Shown: piece by piece, positions 53,912-64,000 of the stretch
Layout: every line of letters begins with the position of its first letter
How positions within the stretch are numbered: position 1 is the stretch's first letter
From: Apodospora peruviana
Lineage: Eukaryota > Ascomycota > Sordariomycetes > Sordariales > Lasiosphaeriaceae
Direction: 5' to 3'
DNA: 64,000 nt
NCBI GenBank assembly: GCA_033439685.1
Contig: JAUEDM010000002.1
Span: forward strand, 434,001-498,000
Notes under the pieces: generated by a model
What the model was told of the DNA's origin: nothing
The model's input: only the letters and a program-made list of their open reading frames with translations
The model's database searches: none
Translations under genes and position numbers: made by a program

Positions 53912-56563
53912 TTAAACGCTCTGCTCCCCCTGACCGGCCATCTCCGGCTCCTGTCCCCCGGCCTTGCCGTCATTTTCAGGCTCGCGATCCTTCTCCGACT
54001 TCCACCTGATCCGCCGTCGCATTCTGGCCAGGAACCCGCTGCCATCTTCACCCAGGGATTTGCCCTCCCCGAATATCAGGATAGTTCCCAAAGATATCAC
54101 GACCGTCCGCAAAAGATAACATGATTGTAGTTACGAGGAGGCTCAAAGAGATGTTTCAGCCAACTTGGCAAATCCCGGCGTTTGTCTCGTAGATGCTCAA
54201 TGATCTTCGAGCGGTCAATGTAGTCGATCATGACGGCGGCAAGGAAGTAGCCCTCTGATCTCGGTCTTTTTCCGTTCAATAAGCTCCAAAAACTCCCTCT
54301 CCCGTTTCTTATGCGGATCCGTAATTCGTTCACTCCATATGCGTCGCCGATGATCGTTTATCTGTTGATCGTGGCGGATTTTGAGCCACGATCCCAGTCG
54401 CGACAGGTGCCTTGCGGGCTTTTGGATATTCTCCTCAAAGATTCGGAGTAGCTCCAAAAGTGAGAAGTAGATTTCGGTGTGTTTGAAGGAGTCGTCAAAC
54501 ATCAGCCGTAACCGACTCTCGAGAGAAAGAATGTCAGATACCTGTCAAAGTCAGGAAACTAAAAGTTTTACCTAAACAACGAAAATCGGCAGAATCACGC
54601 AAAACTGAAAGTATGATGGGGAAGCAGAATCCTGGGGGTAGTACTCACATCAATCCGGACGCAGCCATTGAGCGTTTTCAGTTGACATTTCCAACTGGTT
54701 GTCCACTTCTTAAGCAAATGGTCCCCCAAGTCCACTATTGCCATGAAGTTGCAATCTGACCACTTTTCGTGTCCAGCTAATGGGTTCGGAGGAAGCCGTT
54801 TCATCAACATGCCGTCTGTCAGAATCACGGCACTGAGAACCTGGTAGTCAACATGTTCAGGGGGCTCCGCTACCCCTGTACTGGTGATCAAGATCGATAT
54901 CCATCATTCATGGAACAACTCATCTATCTGCGGAGGCCGATTTGTTGACAAGGACGAGCACATGGGTATCTTGCCCCTTGTTCGATGGCAGATGATTCCG
55001 GGCACTCCTTCACCTCTGACAACCGGCTTGTCGCGGGTGTTGCGGGACCACGAGCAAACGATTGGAAGATGAAGTGCGAAGTAGCCTGTGTGCAAGCCTG
55101 ACTCCTCTGAGGAATAGTCAGATGTTCCGGATAAACCTAAATCAGCGGGTTATACAACGAAGAATTCGAGGCCCCCAATGATATTCGAATTCCAGTAGCT
55201 TCTGGTTTTGGCAATATCACCAATAGGATAAGGGCGATTTGCTCGATTCTGAGCACATCCCGGCCCCCGCCGCCCAAGCGAGGGTGAAGTTCCCTGATGA
55301 TTTGATATTTAGCAGGTCAACTATGGCTACCATGCAAGGTTGCCAGTTGATCTTTGAAGAACACCGAAAACCTACCATAGTTGACCTATTTGGTTATATT
55401 CGATCCCACTGTCATTTCGTTTGGAAGCGAATTTTGATCTTCTCACAGGATCGAGAACCTCATTGCCAGTTACACTACACAGAGTCATACTCCCAGTATT
55501 ATTTCTGTCGGCTACGTCGATCTTGGTTTCCTCATGATGGGCAAGATGATAAAATGACGTGACTCTGGCTTTTGTCCGGTCCAACAAAGGAATCTGAGAG
55601 GGCCTCATTATTTCTTCAAGTTCACGTAGGTCTGATGGCCAATTTTGGTCGATGATTTCCAGAAACGCCTTTTGATAGACTGATGTCTGGAAAGCGGTTG
55701 AGCTCCGCGGGCTGAACAACAGGGGTTCATCACTGTGAGTTTGACGAGCTTACTTTCTGAGACTAAGGCGTGCGGACTCATCAAGCGAGAGTGTGTGCTT
55801 AGGATCAAGATAAAATTGCATCCCGGCGACCTCCCATGGACGGTTGGATCCATATGATCCATTCCCCGAAGTCTTTCCAACGTCGTCCGCGTTCGTGGGA
55901 CCAAAACCCTCTCTAGCAAGACTCGCCCATGAGCCAGTTTCGAATCTGAGGGGTCGATGAAATCAAATATTCTGTCAGGCAGGCCTTAGTCCGTTACGCC
56001 GCTGCAAAATCCTTCGATCTCCAGGCCGCAATAATTCACACTGGGAATAGGAGATGGCGATTGGTGGCCTTTCCATCAGCTCGATTCTCGCTTCGGATCA
56101 ACAATTCGCGAATTTCTCGGTTCACAGCCAACAGCTCCTTCAAGTCTTCCGTTGTTTCGATTTTCTAGATTACCGACGAGTCTTTACCGGAAGTTTCGCC
56201 GCTCTCCGAAAATGCGGTATCATCTGATTCTGAACCAGTTCTGTTTGCCGAGACGACAGTGCTCGAAGCGCTTGTCCTCGGCGACATGTCACTGACGCTG
56301 TCCGTCATGGTGTCGGTAATATCGGGATCGGCGGTGGACATTGCAGACACCCAGATGGGTTGTTTAGTGCAATTGATTAATGAAGATCGGATATCATTAC
56401 TCTCAAAATGGGGCCCCAATGGATGATGATGTGAATAATGGTTTGATCGTCGTGCGGGTTGAGATAGAATTGACCACGCAAATCCGAAGTCCCCTTCGAG
56501 CTTCGAGGACGCCAATGCCGTGTTTATGGATTTCTCTGCTCCGACTGTACTACTATCTCCCAT
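53912..56563 (-). pseudogene. Decayed multi-exon gene, possibly CorA-like
   Basis: From 56563 down, protein-like text appears in order but broken: a Ser/Thr-rich start (MSTADPDITDTMTDSVSD), then KIETTEDLKELLAVNREIRELL after an in-frame TAG (56165-56167), WEVAGMQFYLDPKHTLSLDESARL, then an in-frame TAA (55750-55752), DEPLLFSPRSS...LRELEEIMRPSQIPLLDRTKARVTSF, further blocks at about 55090-54600, and SDILSLESRLRLMFDDSFKHTEIYFSLLELLRIFEENIQ with a helical tail. Both stops are one C-to-T step from CAG and CAA. At least three frameshifts exist. The helical 'FDDSF..TEIYFSLLELLRIFEENI' part resembles the cytosolic region of fungal CorA-like or ankyrin-associated proteins. The family call is tentative; the decay is clear. 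Confidence 0.6.
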
Positions 56564-58713
56564 GGCTCAAGTTACACTTGTTAGACTCGGAGGCCTTTCT
56601 GTGTAATTTCGATACTCACGATTCGAGAGTATGTAGGTAGGTAGCCATTTCTACTCAGCCACCGTCCAGAATGGAGAGTGCTACCGATACAGTTGTTGTG
56701 TTGCATGTATTTGGATAGACCTAAGGCCTGCAATAAGAACGAGAAACCGGTTGGAGGACCCTAGAGTTGAAGCAAGGATCGGTGCGTGATCCCACGCAAT
56801 GGAAAGCCTATTTAGCGTTTACATGTGCAACGTTCGTCTAAACCATCGGCCAGGCAGGGAGCGGCTGACGGCAGGAAGACCGCGAATTACCAGCATATTC
56901 TTCCTTCCCATCGTTACCAGTGCCAGGCAGCAGTTCTGGATGCCTCCGTCCCTGCTCTGTTTCACTAACCACTAATTCTCAAGGAGAAACTAGCAATGAG
57001 CATGACCCAACCCTGTCCTACAGATTGAAAGGAGAATGACAAAGTGCCTGACCGAGATCATCCACCCAACAGAGTGTACTACGTCGATGTCGACAGCCGC
57101 CGTCGGCTGCTCACAGCCTCATGGGCCGTTTTCATCCACTGAACTTCAAGGGCGCCTCGGTCCACAACCTTGAGCCAATCGCTCTCCGCAAAAGTCTTCT
57201 CCATCACGCCCGTGTCCTCCGCAGCTCCGCCACGTCTGACGGTAGACTGTCCTAACCACGTACCTTTGGCGTGGCAGTGAAGATGATGTGCCACGGAAAC
57301 TGTGCGAGACGTAGAATAGGCCAAACTGCACGAGCGTGGCGTCCTCCTCTCAACTCTCAGCCGACATCTCTTTCTCAGACGATAAGTATGAATTTGTTCA
57401 AATCTCATCCAATTGGTTGGTGAAGGTAAAGTGAGTAGTATCGCCTTCGTACTCCTCAAAAAGTCAGCGTGGGAACTTCTCTGTCATGAGATGAATTCAT
57501 TCCATCTATGCTCCTTGAGTAAATGCGTCGAGCCCGGTTTGGAGAAGCTCGTTGCTTCGCTCTTGGGTCGACACTAATACTCAACTGCCGTTCAAGTCTT
57601 TGTTGTCTCTACCGTACTGGGTGACATGCACCTGATTATTGTTGGAGCATGTGTCAACTTTTGCTTGCTGATCTCCCTTCCACATCTGCCGGGGATAAAT
57701 AATTACGTCTCGTCACGATATCCAGGTACAGAACTCATCCGCTCTGCCCAACAATGACTTCAGCCACGGCAGACACCTCAGCAGGTCAGTGCCGGGTGCC
57801 CAAACTCAACGAGCACGGCTCGGTGGGAATTTATCGTTACACGCCGAGCTGTCGTGCAACCTCGTCTACCTCATGAGTCTTGAGGCGGGGCCGCAAAGCT
57901 ACGGAAGAAGAGCAGAGGTCGGCGGTGGGAGTTGCCGTACTTGGCGAGCCATAGGATGCGGCCATCTGGCAGGGTGATTCGGATAAGCCCGGACGAAGGA
58001 AGTCTCGTTCAATTCTGCTTCGGCTCCGTCAAGGCTCTCAATGACGCACGATTTATAAGGTAAGCAGTCTGACACCCGGTTTCGGTTATTATAGACCATC
58101 ATCAGTCAGCACGCCTCCGCATACATGTACACACGCCTTACATCAGAAGCTGTTAACTCCCGGTGCTTAAACCCTGCCGGCTTATGGCGGAGAGAGATAT
58201 GAAACAAGACTTCAGTACTATGTAAAATTAGGACCGGCAGACTTGGCCACCCGCGTTGTTCACGTCAGCGTACCTTGAACTCGAATTAGGACCTTAGTAC
58301 TACCGCTCTGCACCATTGAACCGTCTAAGAATTACATGTAACCAACCCCGGTGAATATCTTTATTATTCCATGTTTTCTACTCAGCCTGCTGGTCAAGTG
58401 GTTTTGGCCAACAACTGAAACGATGATCATTGCCATCAGAATAGCTCTGTTCCGCCTAATTTGAGCTCAATATCTGCTGATGCCCTGTTTACTGTACTTT
58501 GGGATGTTTACGAGTTCGACAACTTCTCGTCCTTCACATCAATTAGTATTTCATTCGCATGGTATATAGGTAGCCAAGGAGCTACTCTCGACATTGAAAT
58601 TGACAGGCATCATCATATCCGGATATCACGACACACTAAACCCACTTAAACAAACGTGTTTTCCAAAACTCAAACCCAGTTACCCAATCACTCTCTCCCA
58701 AAATCCTTTCACA
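56564..58713. other. Gene-poor stretch
   Basis: A minus-strand segment at 57459-57079 reads like protein in two frames (for example VMEKTFAESDWLKVVDRGAL) but has no recognisable family or complete frame, so it may be another relic. Nothing else supported. Confidence 0.4.
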
Positions 58714-59268
58714 ATGTCTGCACAACTGGCAGCCGGTCCCATCGACGTCTCGCACGCCATATTCGTCCCCATGACCAGCGGCAGCTCGCTGCATCTCATG
58801 GTCTCCAACGGCGACGAAACCCTCTACACGTACGGGATAAGCAGCTGCTCGGTGATTGCCGCCTACACGCCCAACAACCGCCGCCGCGCGCTGTGCCACG
58901 TGAACGGTGGTGCGATTAACACTGCTTTTGTGAGGCAACTCGCCGGCTTCATCCAGAACGGCGGAGGTCGAGCCACTGTCATCATCGCCAACGGTACAAT
59001 TGCCAACCCAAACGGCCTTGAGAGAGAGGCCACCGCGCTTCGGGACGCTCTCTCGCACCAGGGAATTCAGCTGGGCCACGGCGTCGAGGTCGTGGAGTGC
59101 TGGACGGACCCGGAGCAACGGTCTACGCCCAGCCCCGCCGTGGACGCGGGCATGTTTGCTATCCAAGCGGGAGGATCCTATGGGCGGTGCGATCCCAGGA
59201 CTCACTCTGATGGATTGAGCTCCACGCACAGCAGGAAGAAGAGATGGTATTTCTGCTGGTGTTGCTGA
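58714..59268 (+). CDS. CheD/CNF-fold deamidase-like protein
   Basis: Single exon, 184 aa, from ATG 58714 (CACAATGTC). No signal peptide or membrane helix. The core GDETLYTYGISSCSVIAAYT, then RRALCHVNGGAINTAF, places Thr39, Cys45 and His62 with spacings of 6 and 17. Bacterial chemotaxis deamidase CheD has its catalytic Thr, Cys and His in the same order and, as I recall, the same spacing, inside a G-SC...-AH motif. The fold is shared with CNF-type and other glutamine deamidases. Following strands (RATVIIANGTI, GVEVVECW) fit an alpha/beta sandwich. The last 30 residues are Cys/Ser/Arg-rich and may be non-conserved. Activity and substrate are unknown; deamidation of a cellular glutamine is a hypothesis. 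Confidence 0.7.
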   Translation: MSAQLAAGPIDVSHAIFVPMTSGSSLHLMVSNGDETLYTYGISSCSVIAAYTPNNRRRALCHVNGGAINTAFVRQLAGFIQNGGGRATVIIANGTIANPNGLEREATALRDALSHQGIQLGHGVEVVECWTDPEQRSTPSPAVDAGMFAIQAGGSYGRCDPRTHSDGLSSTHSRKKRWYFCWCC

Positions 59269-60960
59269 TTGGGTTGGTTGGGTTGGCTGAGATCTGCATT
59301 AAGCATTTACAGGGAGAGGGGGTGCTTTGGGCTTGCGTCTGTTCGGATTGCCTTTACATGGCGTTTATACCGTTATCCGGAGGACTGTTTAGTTGTGCTG
59401 GAGTTAATTCGGGGCTGGATCCTCACAATAGACTATGCTAGACAGACCTATTAATTAACTGGGAGATCATCGAGCTATCATCTATGTGTACGGCTCTGAG
59501 TCGTAAAAACAATCTCCGTCCGGAAAGTAGCCAGGTAGGTATGAAACAAACTCCCCTCCAGGTCTCTCAGCTTAGAATGGAGCCGGAGCACACCGACACA
59601 GACATGGTCGAAGGGTCCCTTCCGCAAAACGGATGATGAGTGCAACCCGGAAACACGTGCTGGTGGCATCGCGAGCACCTCGATGAAGCATGCAGACATA
59701 TCCGATACTATTACGAATCCAGCGGATTGGCCCTCCGGTATGGGGACCGGTATTCTTGCCGGTGAAGGATTCCCGGCACGGTCATCGGTCACGATGTTAG
59801 TCGCCTCTCGAATGCTTCACCGGCTCCTAACGTGAAAGGAACAGCCCCGGCTGTTTCACGAGTTATAAAGGTCTCTCTCTGACACAACTGAACCGAGACT
59901 CCAACTCAGGCTGAAATAACTTGATTAACAGGGCCAGTTGGACGACCACTGTTACTTGAACCGGACCAAGTGCCCCAACAGCATACGATATTCAGAACCA
60001 ACACGCATCTGCACCACCCTTGATGGCCAAAGAAACAAACATCTGCAGCGGCCAATATCCTGCAGTTGGCCGGTAGGTACTTTTACCATGACTAATGCAA
60101 TGCAACGGCTCGTCCCTCCTCATCCTTGTCAAGTCATGTGGTCAGCAGGGTTTACTTGCCAATACTACATCCCGGCCGGACCTGCAGAACTTGAGCATCC
60201 AAGCAAATTTTGTCCATGTGTTGCAACTGCCGGAACGCCGCCTACTTGCATCCGGTATCGCGACGGAAGCTATCCGAGCCTGCCGGACAACGCCACGAAT
60301 GACGGCCCGGGAGGCGGTGACCGGTGACCGGAGACTACTCGGCCGAGAAAGATAAGCCAACCAGGGTGAAGCGGGGCGTTGGGCGGCTTTTAGGTGAGGA
60401 GAACGGATGGATGGCTGCATTGGCAAGACTTGGTATTACGCTATTTCCAGTTTAAGTGGTCTTATGTTTGTCTGTGTGGTTTGACATGGCTGGCATGCAT
60501 GTCACCATGGCAGGCAAAGTTCCATCTGGTCTCAGTCAGGCTCTGAGAGAAGACCAGGCTCTCGATCCACGTAAGAAAGCGGTGACGCCACTCACATTTT
60601 TCTGACCGGTTTTCTCGGGCTAATTAGCAGTGTTTGCTCGCCTCTTTTCCCCTGTTCCAAAGGAATGGATCGCCAAAAAAAAATATTGATTGGTCGATTC
60701 TTCAACATGAACTCAAAAATGGTATCCGAGGCTTGGGTCCTACATCATGATCGTAGCCAACATCAGGGTCAAATATTGACTTTTCAACAAAGCCAAACTG
60801 AAGATCGGATCAAAATGCAATGCTCTTGAACAAGATGTGCACTCATTATCCACCATGACCCCTTAAATGCACCAACCTCACACCAAAGATGTTGCCTCTC
60901 AACCTCAGTTCTCTGCTCCTCTGCATCCAGCCCGTCTTTATCTCTACAAAACACTCAACA
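59269..60960. other. Gene-free stretch
   Basis: No supported gene. An imperfect hairpin (GTGAAA...TTTCAC with GGCTGT/ACAGCC) lies at about 59832-59860. The promoter of the GNAT gene lies at the right end. Confidence 0.5.
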
Positions 60961-61833
60961 ATGACACCGGTAGAGCCACCACCACGGCCAGCATTGCCAC
61001 TGGCACCTCAGTCCGTAACAAACTGGACACTCCGCCGCGCCACAAACGATGACCTCGACGACCTGACTCGAATCGCCATCGCCGCCTTCGCGTACGACAG
61101 GCAATGGAACTACCGCTACCCGCACGCGGCCGAGTTCCCGGAGGATCACTACAAGTACACGCGCATCCGCTATGGCGAGTGGCTCGACGCCAACACGACG
61201 CCGCGGTGCATCATTATGGTGGCCGAGTGTTTTTCTCCAGAAGACCCCGGTGGGAAGAAAGTTGCAGCGTTCAGTATATGGCGGGTTCCTCCCGCCCACG
61301 ACACTACCGAAGATGATGTTGATATAACAGATAAATGTTCGTCCACCTTCCCCAAAACAACCTGACCAGAAGCTGAAATGTGTGTACTAGTAAAACCACC
61401 TTCACCAAATCCCGACCGCCGAGACGCAAGCCAGATGCACATGAAAGCGTACCGCCTGGCCACTGAATTTGCGCAAACCAAATTCTTTGATCGGCTGTTA
61501 GGACACAGGCAAATCAGTTTGGCGCAGCTGGCTACAGATCCTGCATATTTCCGGCGCGGTGCGGCAACGAAGCTGGTGGAATGGGGCATCGAGATGCTTG
61601 CAAGGAAACAAAACCTGCCGATTAGTTTGTTTGCTGGGCCGATGGGATACCGGCTTTATCAGCGGATGGGGTTTCGGTCTGTCGTAATGGCCACGGTGCA
61701 GGTTAGTGGTGAGAAGGAGGAACTCATGTTTCCTGGGATGGTTTGGAAGGATGGACTAAGGGAGGAGAAGGAGCAGGTCTGGGATGAGGAGGGTGTGCCG
61801 CAGCTTTTTGTTGTTGCTGAACCGCCAAACTGA
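60961..61833 (+). CDS. GNAT-family N-acetyltransferase
   Basis: Two exons (60961-61336 and 61391-61833) join over a 54-nt intron with a GTTCGT donor to give 272 aa, starting MTPVEPPPRPALPLA. The GNAT domain begins at TLRRATNDDLDDLTRIAIAAF. Strand 4 and motif A are LAQLATDPAYFRRGAATKLVEWGIEMLA, where RRGAAT is the R-x-x-G-x-[AG] acetyl-CoA pyrophosphate loop. Motif B ends MGYRLYQRMGFRSV. This family transfers acetyl from acetyl-CoA to amines. Fungal members of this shape, without a known substrate, are numerous. The donor is not the best consensus, but the alternatives break the frame. Convergent with the dioxygenase gene. Confidence 0.85.
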
Positions 61834-62170
61834 GTAGGAAGGGGTCTCGGCTGGGTGAGGTTGTGAAGGAACTGGTTATTCGTTCGTGGATCTTTTTTCC
61901 GACTGCCATGCTATTTCAGGTGTTGAGACGAGTTTGGGCGAACAGTACATGTACCAAAAGGAATTCGCGAGGTGTCTTGCAGTTACACTATAGAGGACGC
62001 GAACAGACTTTAGAAAAGGAACTACTTGTGGTAGCCACGTTCCCACGAACAGGAGTAAGCAAACGTACATCTGGGAGCATAACACACACAAAACATCCTC
62101 ATCTACCTTACAAAAATCAACTTAACCCAGTTTGCTACCCTGAAACCATTCCAATCATCACTTACAGCAT
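61834..62170. other. Intergenic, convergent 3' flanks
   Basis: 3' flanks of the GNAT gene (+) and the dioxygenase (-). No feature seen. Confidence 0.6.
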
Positions 62171-63599
62171 TTAATGAGAAGCCTTAAAGGAAAACAACCC
62201 CTCCTTAACCGGCACTTTCTCCTCTGCATCATTGTGCTCAAACAGCTCCCTCCAGGTCTCCCTCAGCGGCTCCGGCACCTCTTCCCAGCCATCACCGCGC
62301 ATGATAAGACGCAGCAAATACCGACGCGTCGTGTTTTCTGCTTCACATCCATCAACGTACCCGTCACGGGCGTGCATCATGCGCAGATTATTGAAGAAGA
62401 GCATGTCACCACTGAGAAAGCGGATGCGGCGCGAGACTTGTTGGCCAGCGGCGTGCAGCGCGTCGATGGCTTGGATTTGCAGGGGCGAAAGCTCGGCGAT
62501 TTCTGCGGGGCGCGGCCGGAATCCGTTGCACAGCCGCGAGCGGGAGGCTTGGATTACTTTGCCCCCAGACGGGGTGCTGAAGAGCAAGGGGCGGGTTTCG
62601 AAGCCTGAGGGACGGCCGGGACTTCAAGCAAGATTATTAGCGGCGAATTAGGGTGGGAAGGAGCGAAAAGGAAACGTACTGCGCCATGGTGAAGTCCTCC
62701 TGAAGAGTCTGGAGCAAGTCGGGGCGGGACTGCTCGATCTTGGAGACTATGTCGTTGATGTCCGCCAGGTGAAAATCGCCGCCTGATGCTGGGCGGGAGA
62801 GGGTGTACAGCGAGACGATGTCGCCGTAGTCGGTGTGGAACGGCTGACAGTTAAATGTTAGTGAATGGGTCAGTATGAGGTGAGAAGGGAACTGACAATG
62901 TCAATGTTCCTATTGGCTGGACCACGGTAGGTCTTTTCCTCGTTTCCATCTGGTGCCTCGATGTTGGTGACATGGTCTGGCAGTCAACCACCTGGTTAGA
63001 ATATTTGTTGTTTACCTTGGTAAGGGTGAGGATAATGAGACGTACGAAGAACAGTGGCATCATCGTTGGCCATGGCTCGCTTGGTGCTGACGTGGCTGGC
63101 GATGCCCAGGAACACGACGACGTTCTTGTACTTGCTAAACCACTGGGGCTTGAGGCCGCGGACCAGGAAGTAGGGCTGCTCATTGTGAAAGAGCTTGCTT
63201 CGCTCCTTGATCTTGGCCCCCAGGGTAGGAAGGGGGAAGTGCTCGGCCTGGAGTCGATTCAGATCAAGACCAGTGTCTGGAGTGGTCGTGTTAGCAACAT
63301 GTGCTCACCACATATATACTCCTATGAACCTGACTTCGGGGATACGACTTGCTTTGGAAGTGGGTGACTGCATCCTCAATCTCTTGAAGGTCGTTCAGAC
63401 TCAGCTGGAGAATCCAGCTGTCGGTCTTCACTTCCTCTCGGTCATGGGAGTCGATGACCTGGGGACCAGGAGTGACCCAGCTGGCCTGCTGCAGCCGCAA
63501 CTCCTTCTTCAGCTCGTAGATGGATGCTGGAGAAGGGTTGTAGCTTGAGGTGCTCCAGATGGAGTCATAGAATGCTGGACCACCGTCATATGGAGCCAT
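62171..63599 (-). CDS. TauD/TfdA-like 2-oxoglutarate Fe(II) dioxygenase
   Basis: Five exons (63599-63353, 63276-63046, 62976-62897, 62843-62680, 62621-62171) give 390 aa. The first intron (76 nt) has a GC donor, GCAAGT, with TTGCTAACACG branch site and CCAG; no GT donor keeps the frame. Others are 69, 53 and 58 nt. Iron ligands are His and Asp in PFHTDYGDIVSLY and the distal His in FFNNLRMMHARDGY, followed by Arg residues in RRYLLRLIMR that should bind the 2-oxoglutarate carboxylate. Fungal TauD-like enzymes act on taurine, sulfonates, carnitine precursors or secondary metabolites; substrate is not predictable here. No peroxisomal or secretion signal seen. The aromatic-rich N-terminus (MAPYDGGPAFYDSIWST) is normal for this fungal subgroup. 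Confidence 0.9.
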
Positions 63600-64000
63600 G
63601 GTTGGTGATGGGTGCTTGTTGTTTCAAGTTTGTCCTTGGTCTCGTGAGTGTCTGGTATTGACAAGAGGAGGAGGAGTGAGATAGTAGAGAAGAGGTGGTG
63701 GTCTCTGCTTGGGACAGCAACACAACAACAACCGAGAAGCCGACAAAGGGAGCAGCTATAACCATGTCAGTCCTCACTATTACAGACTGTACAGTCATCA
63801 TTGAGGCTCTGCTGCAGAGCCTCAATCCCATCCATGATGGACGACGATTCGGAGTCCAAGTTGACCCGTGCATGAATAGACTATCGCATCATCCGACATG
63901 TTGCCCGTTCGGTACCATAGAATATAGCCGGCATATCATGATGCCGCCGAAACCTCGCGTCTGAACGGGAAGTGCACATTGCGGTGGAAGTATGCCAGGT
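63600..64000. other. Upstream region of the dioxygenase gene
   Basis: Probable promoter region. Apart from the palindrome pair at 63785-63825 I see no element, and no other gene before the window ends. Confidence 0.5.
63785..63825. promoter_or_regulatory. Two adjacent perfect palindromes upstream of the dioxygenase
   Basis: A 12-bp palindrome GACTGTACAGTC (63785-63796) lies next to a 12-bp inverted repeat with a one-base centre (arms 63801-63812 and 63814-63825, TTGAGGCTCTGC type). They sit about 190-225 bp upstream of the start codon at 63599, a usual place for dimeric zinc-cluster or bZIP factors. Regulatory role is inferred. Confidence 0.5.

Noticed and set aside
1..64000. CRISPR arrays, bacterial insertion sequences, intact transposons
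   Set aside because: No regularly spaced repeats, no transposase or reverse transcriptase frames and no long terminal repeats were visible. Such absence by eye is not proof.

Overview
The window is nuclear DNA of a filamentous ascomycete (Pezizomycotina, most likely a Sordariomycete). Genes carry short introns (about 50-170 nt) with GTRNGT donors and CTAAC/CTGAC branch sites. The protein set is typical of moulds: Clr5-domain protein, HET-domain protein, feruloyl esterase with a fungal cellulose-binding module, asco-laccase with a C-terminal DSG(I) plug, NACHT/NLR relic, GH55 relic and P450s. Several dead genes have in-frame TAG/TAA codons one C-to-T change from CAG/CAA, as expected from repeat-induced point mutation (RIP). 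I joined exons by hand wherever frame, branch site and family conservation agreed.

Layout. 0-2.5 kb: first exon of a secreted protein (-), a 22-bp perfect hairpin carrying two NotI sites, and tRNA-Arg(CCG) (-). 2.5-17.2 kb: WW/EF-hand protein (-), Clr5-TPR protein (-), a dynamin-like GTPase with a very long charged coiled-coil tail (+), and a SET-domain protein with a signal peptide (-). 17.7-25.4 kb: feruloyl esterase B (-), a relic of a NACHT NLR (-), and an intronless P450 (+). 26.6-35.9 kb: class II fructose-bisphosphate aldolase in 17 exons including a 6-nt microexon (+), two membrane proteins (-), and a HET-domain protein (+). 37.3-42.1 kb: a small secreted effector-like protein (-), then three truncated or decayed genes: Ecm33-like (-), GH55 (+) and P450 (+). 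42.8-51.2 kb: a small conserved protein (+), asco-laccase (+), a PAP2 phosphatase (-) and a large secreted protein with a possible clan-CD-like His/Cys pair (-). 53-64 kb: a small membrane protein (+), a decayed multi-exon gene (-), a CheD/CNF-fold deamidase-like protein (+), a GNAT acetyltransferase (+) and a TauD/TfdA dioxygenase (-) with two palindromes in its upstream region.

How the genes fit together. I see no operon-like or secondary-metabolite cluster: there is no PKS, NRPS or terpene synthase. The shared theme is ecological. Secreted plant-cell-wall enzymes (feruloyl esterase, laccase), candidate secreted proteins and self-recognition genes (HET, NLR relic) lie among long gene-poor stretches that hold dead genes. 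The aldolase is the one obvious core-metabolism gene. The best candidates for something new are the CheD-like protein at 58.7 kb, the aldolase intron architecture, and the dynamin/coiled-coil fusion.
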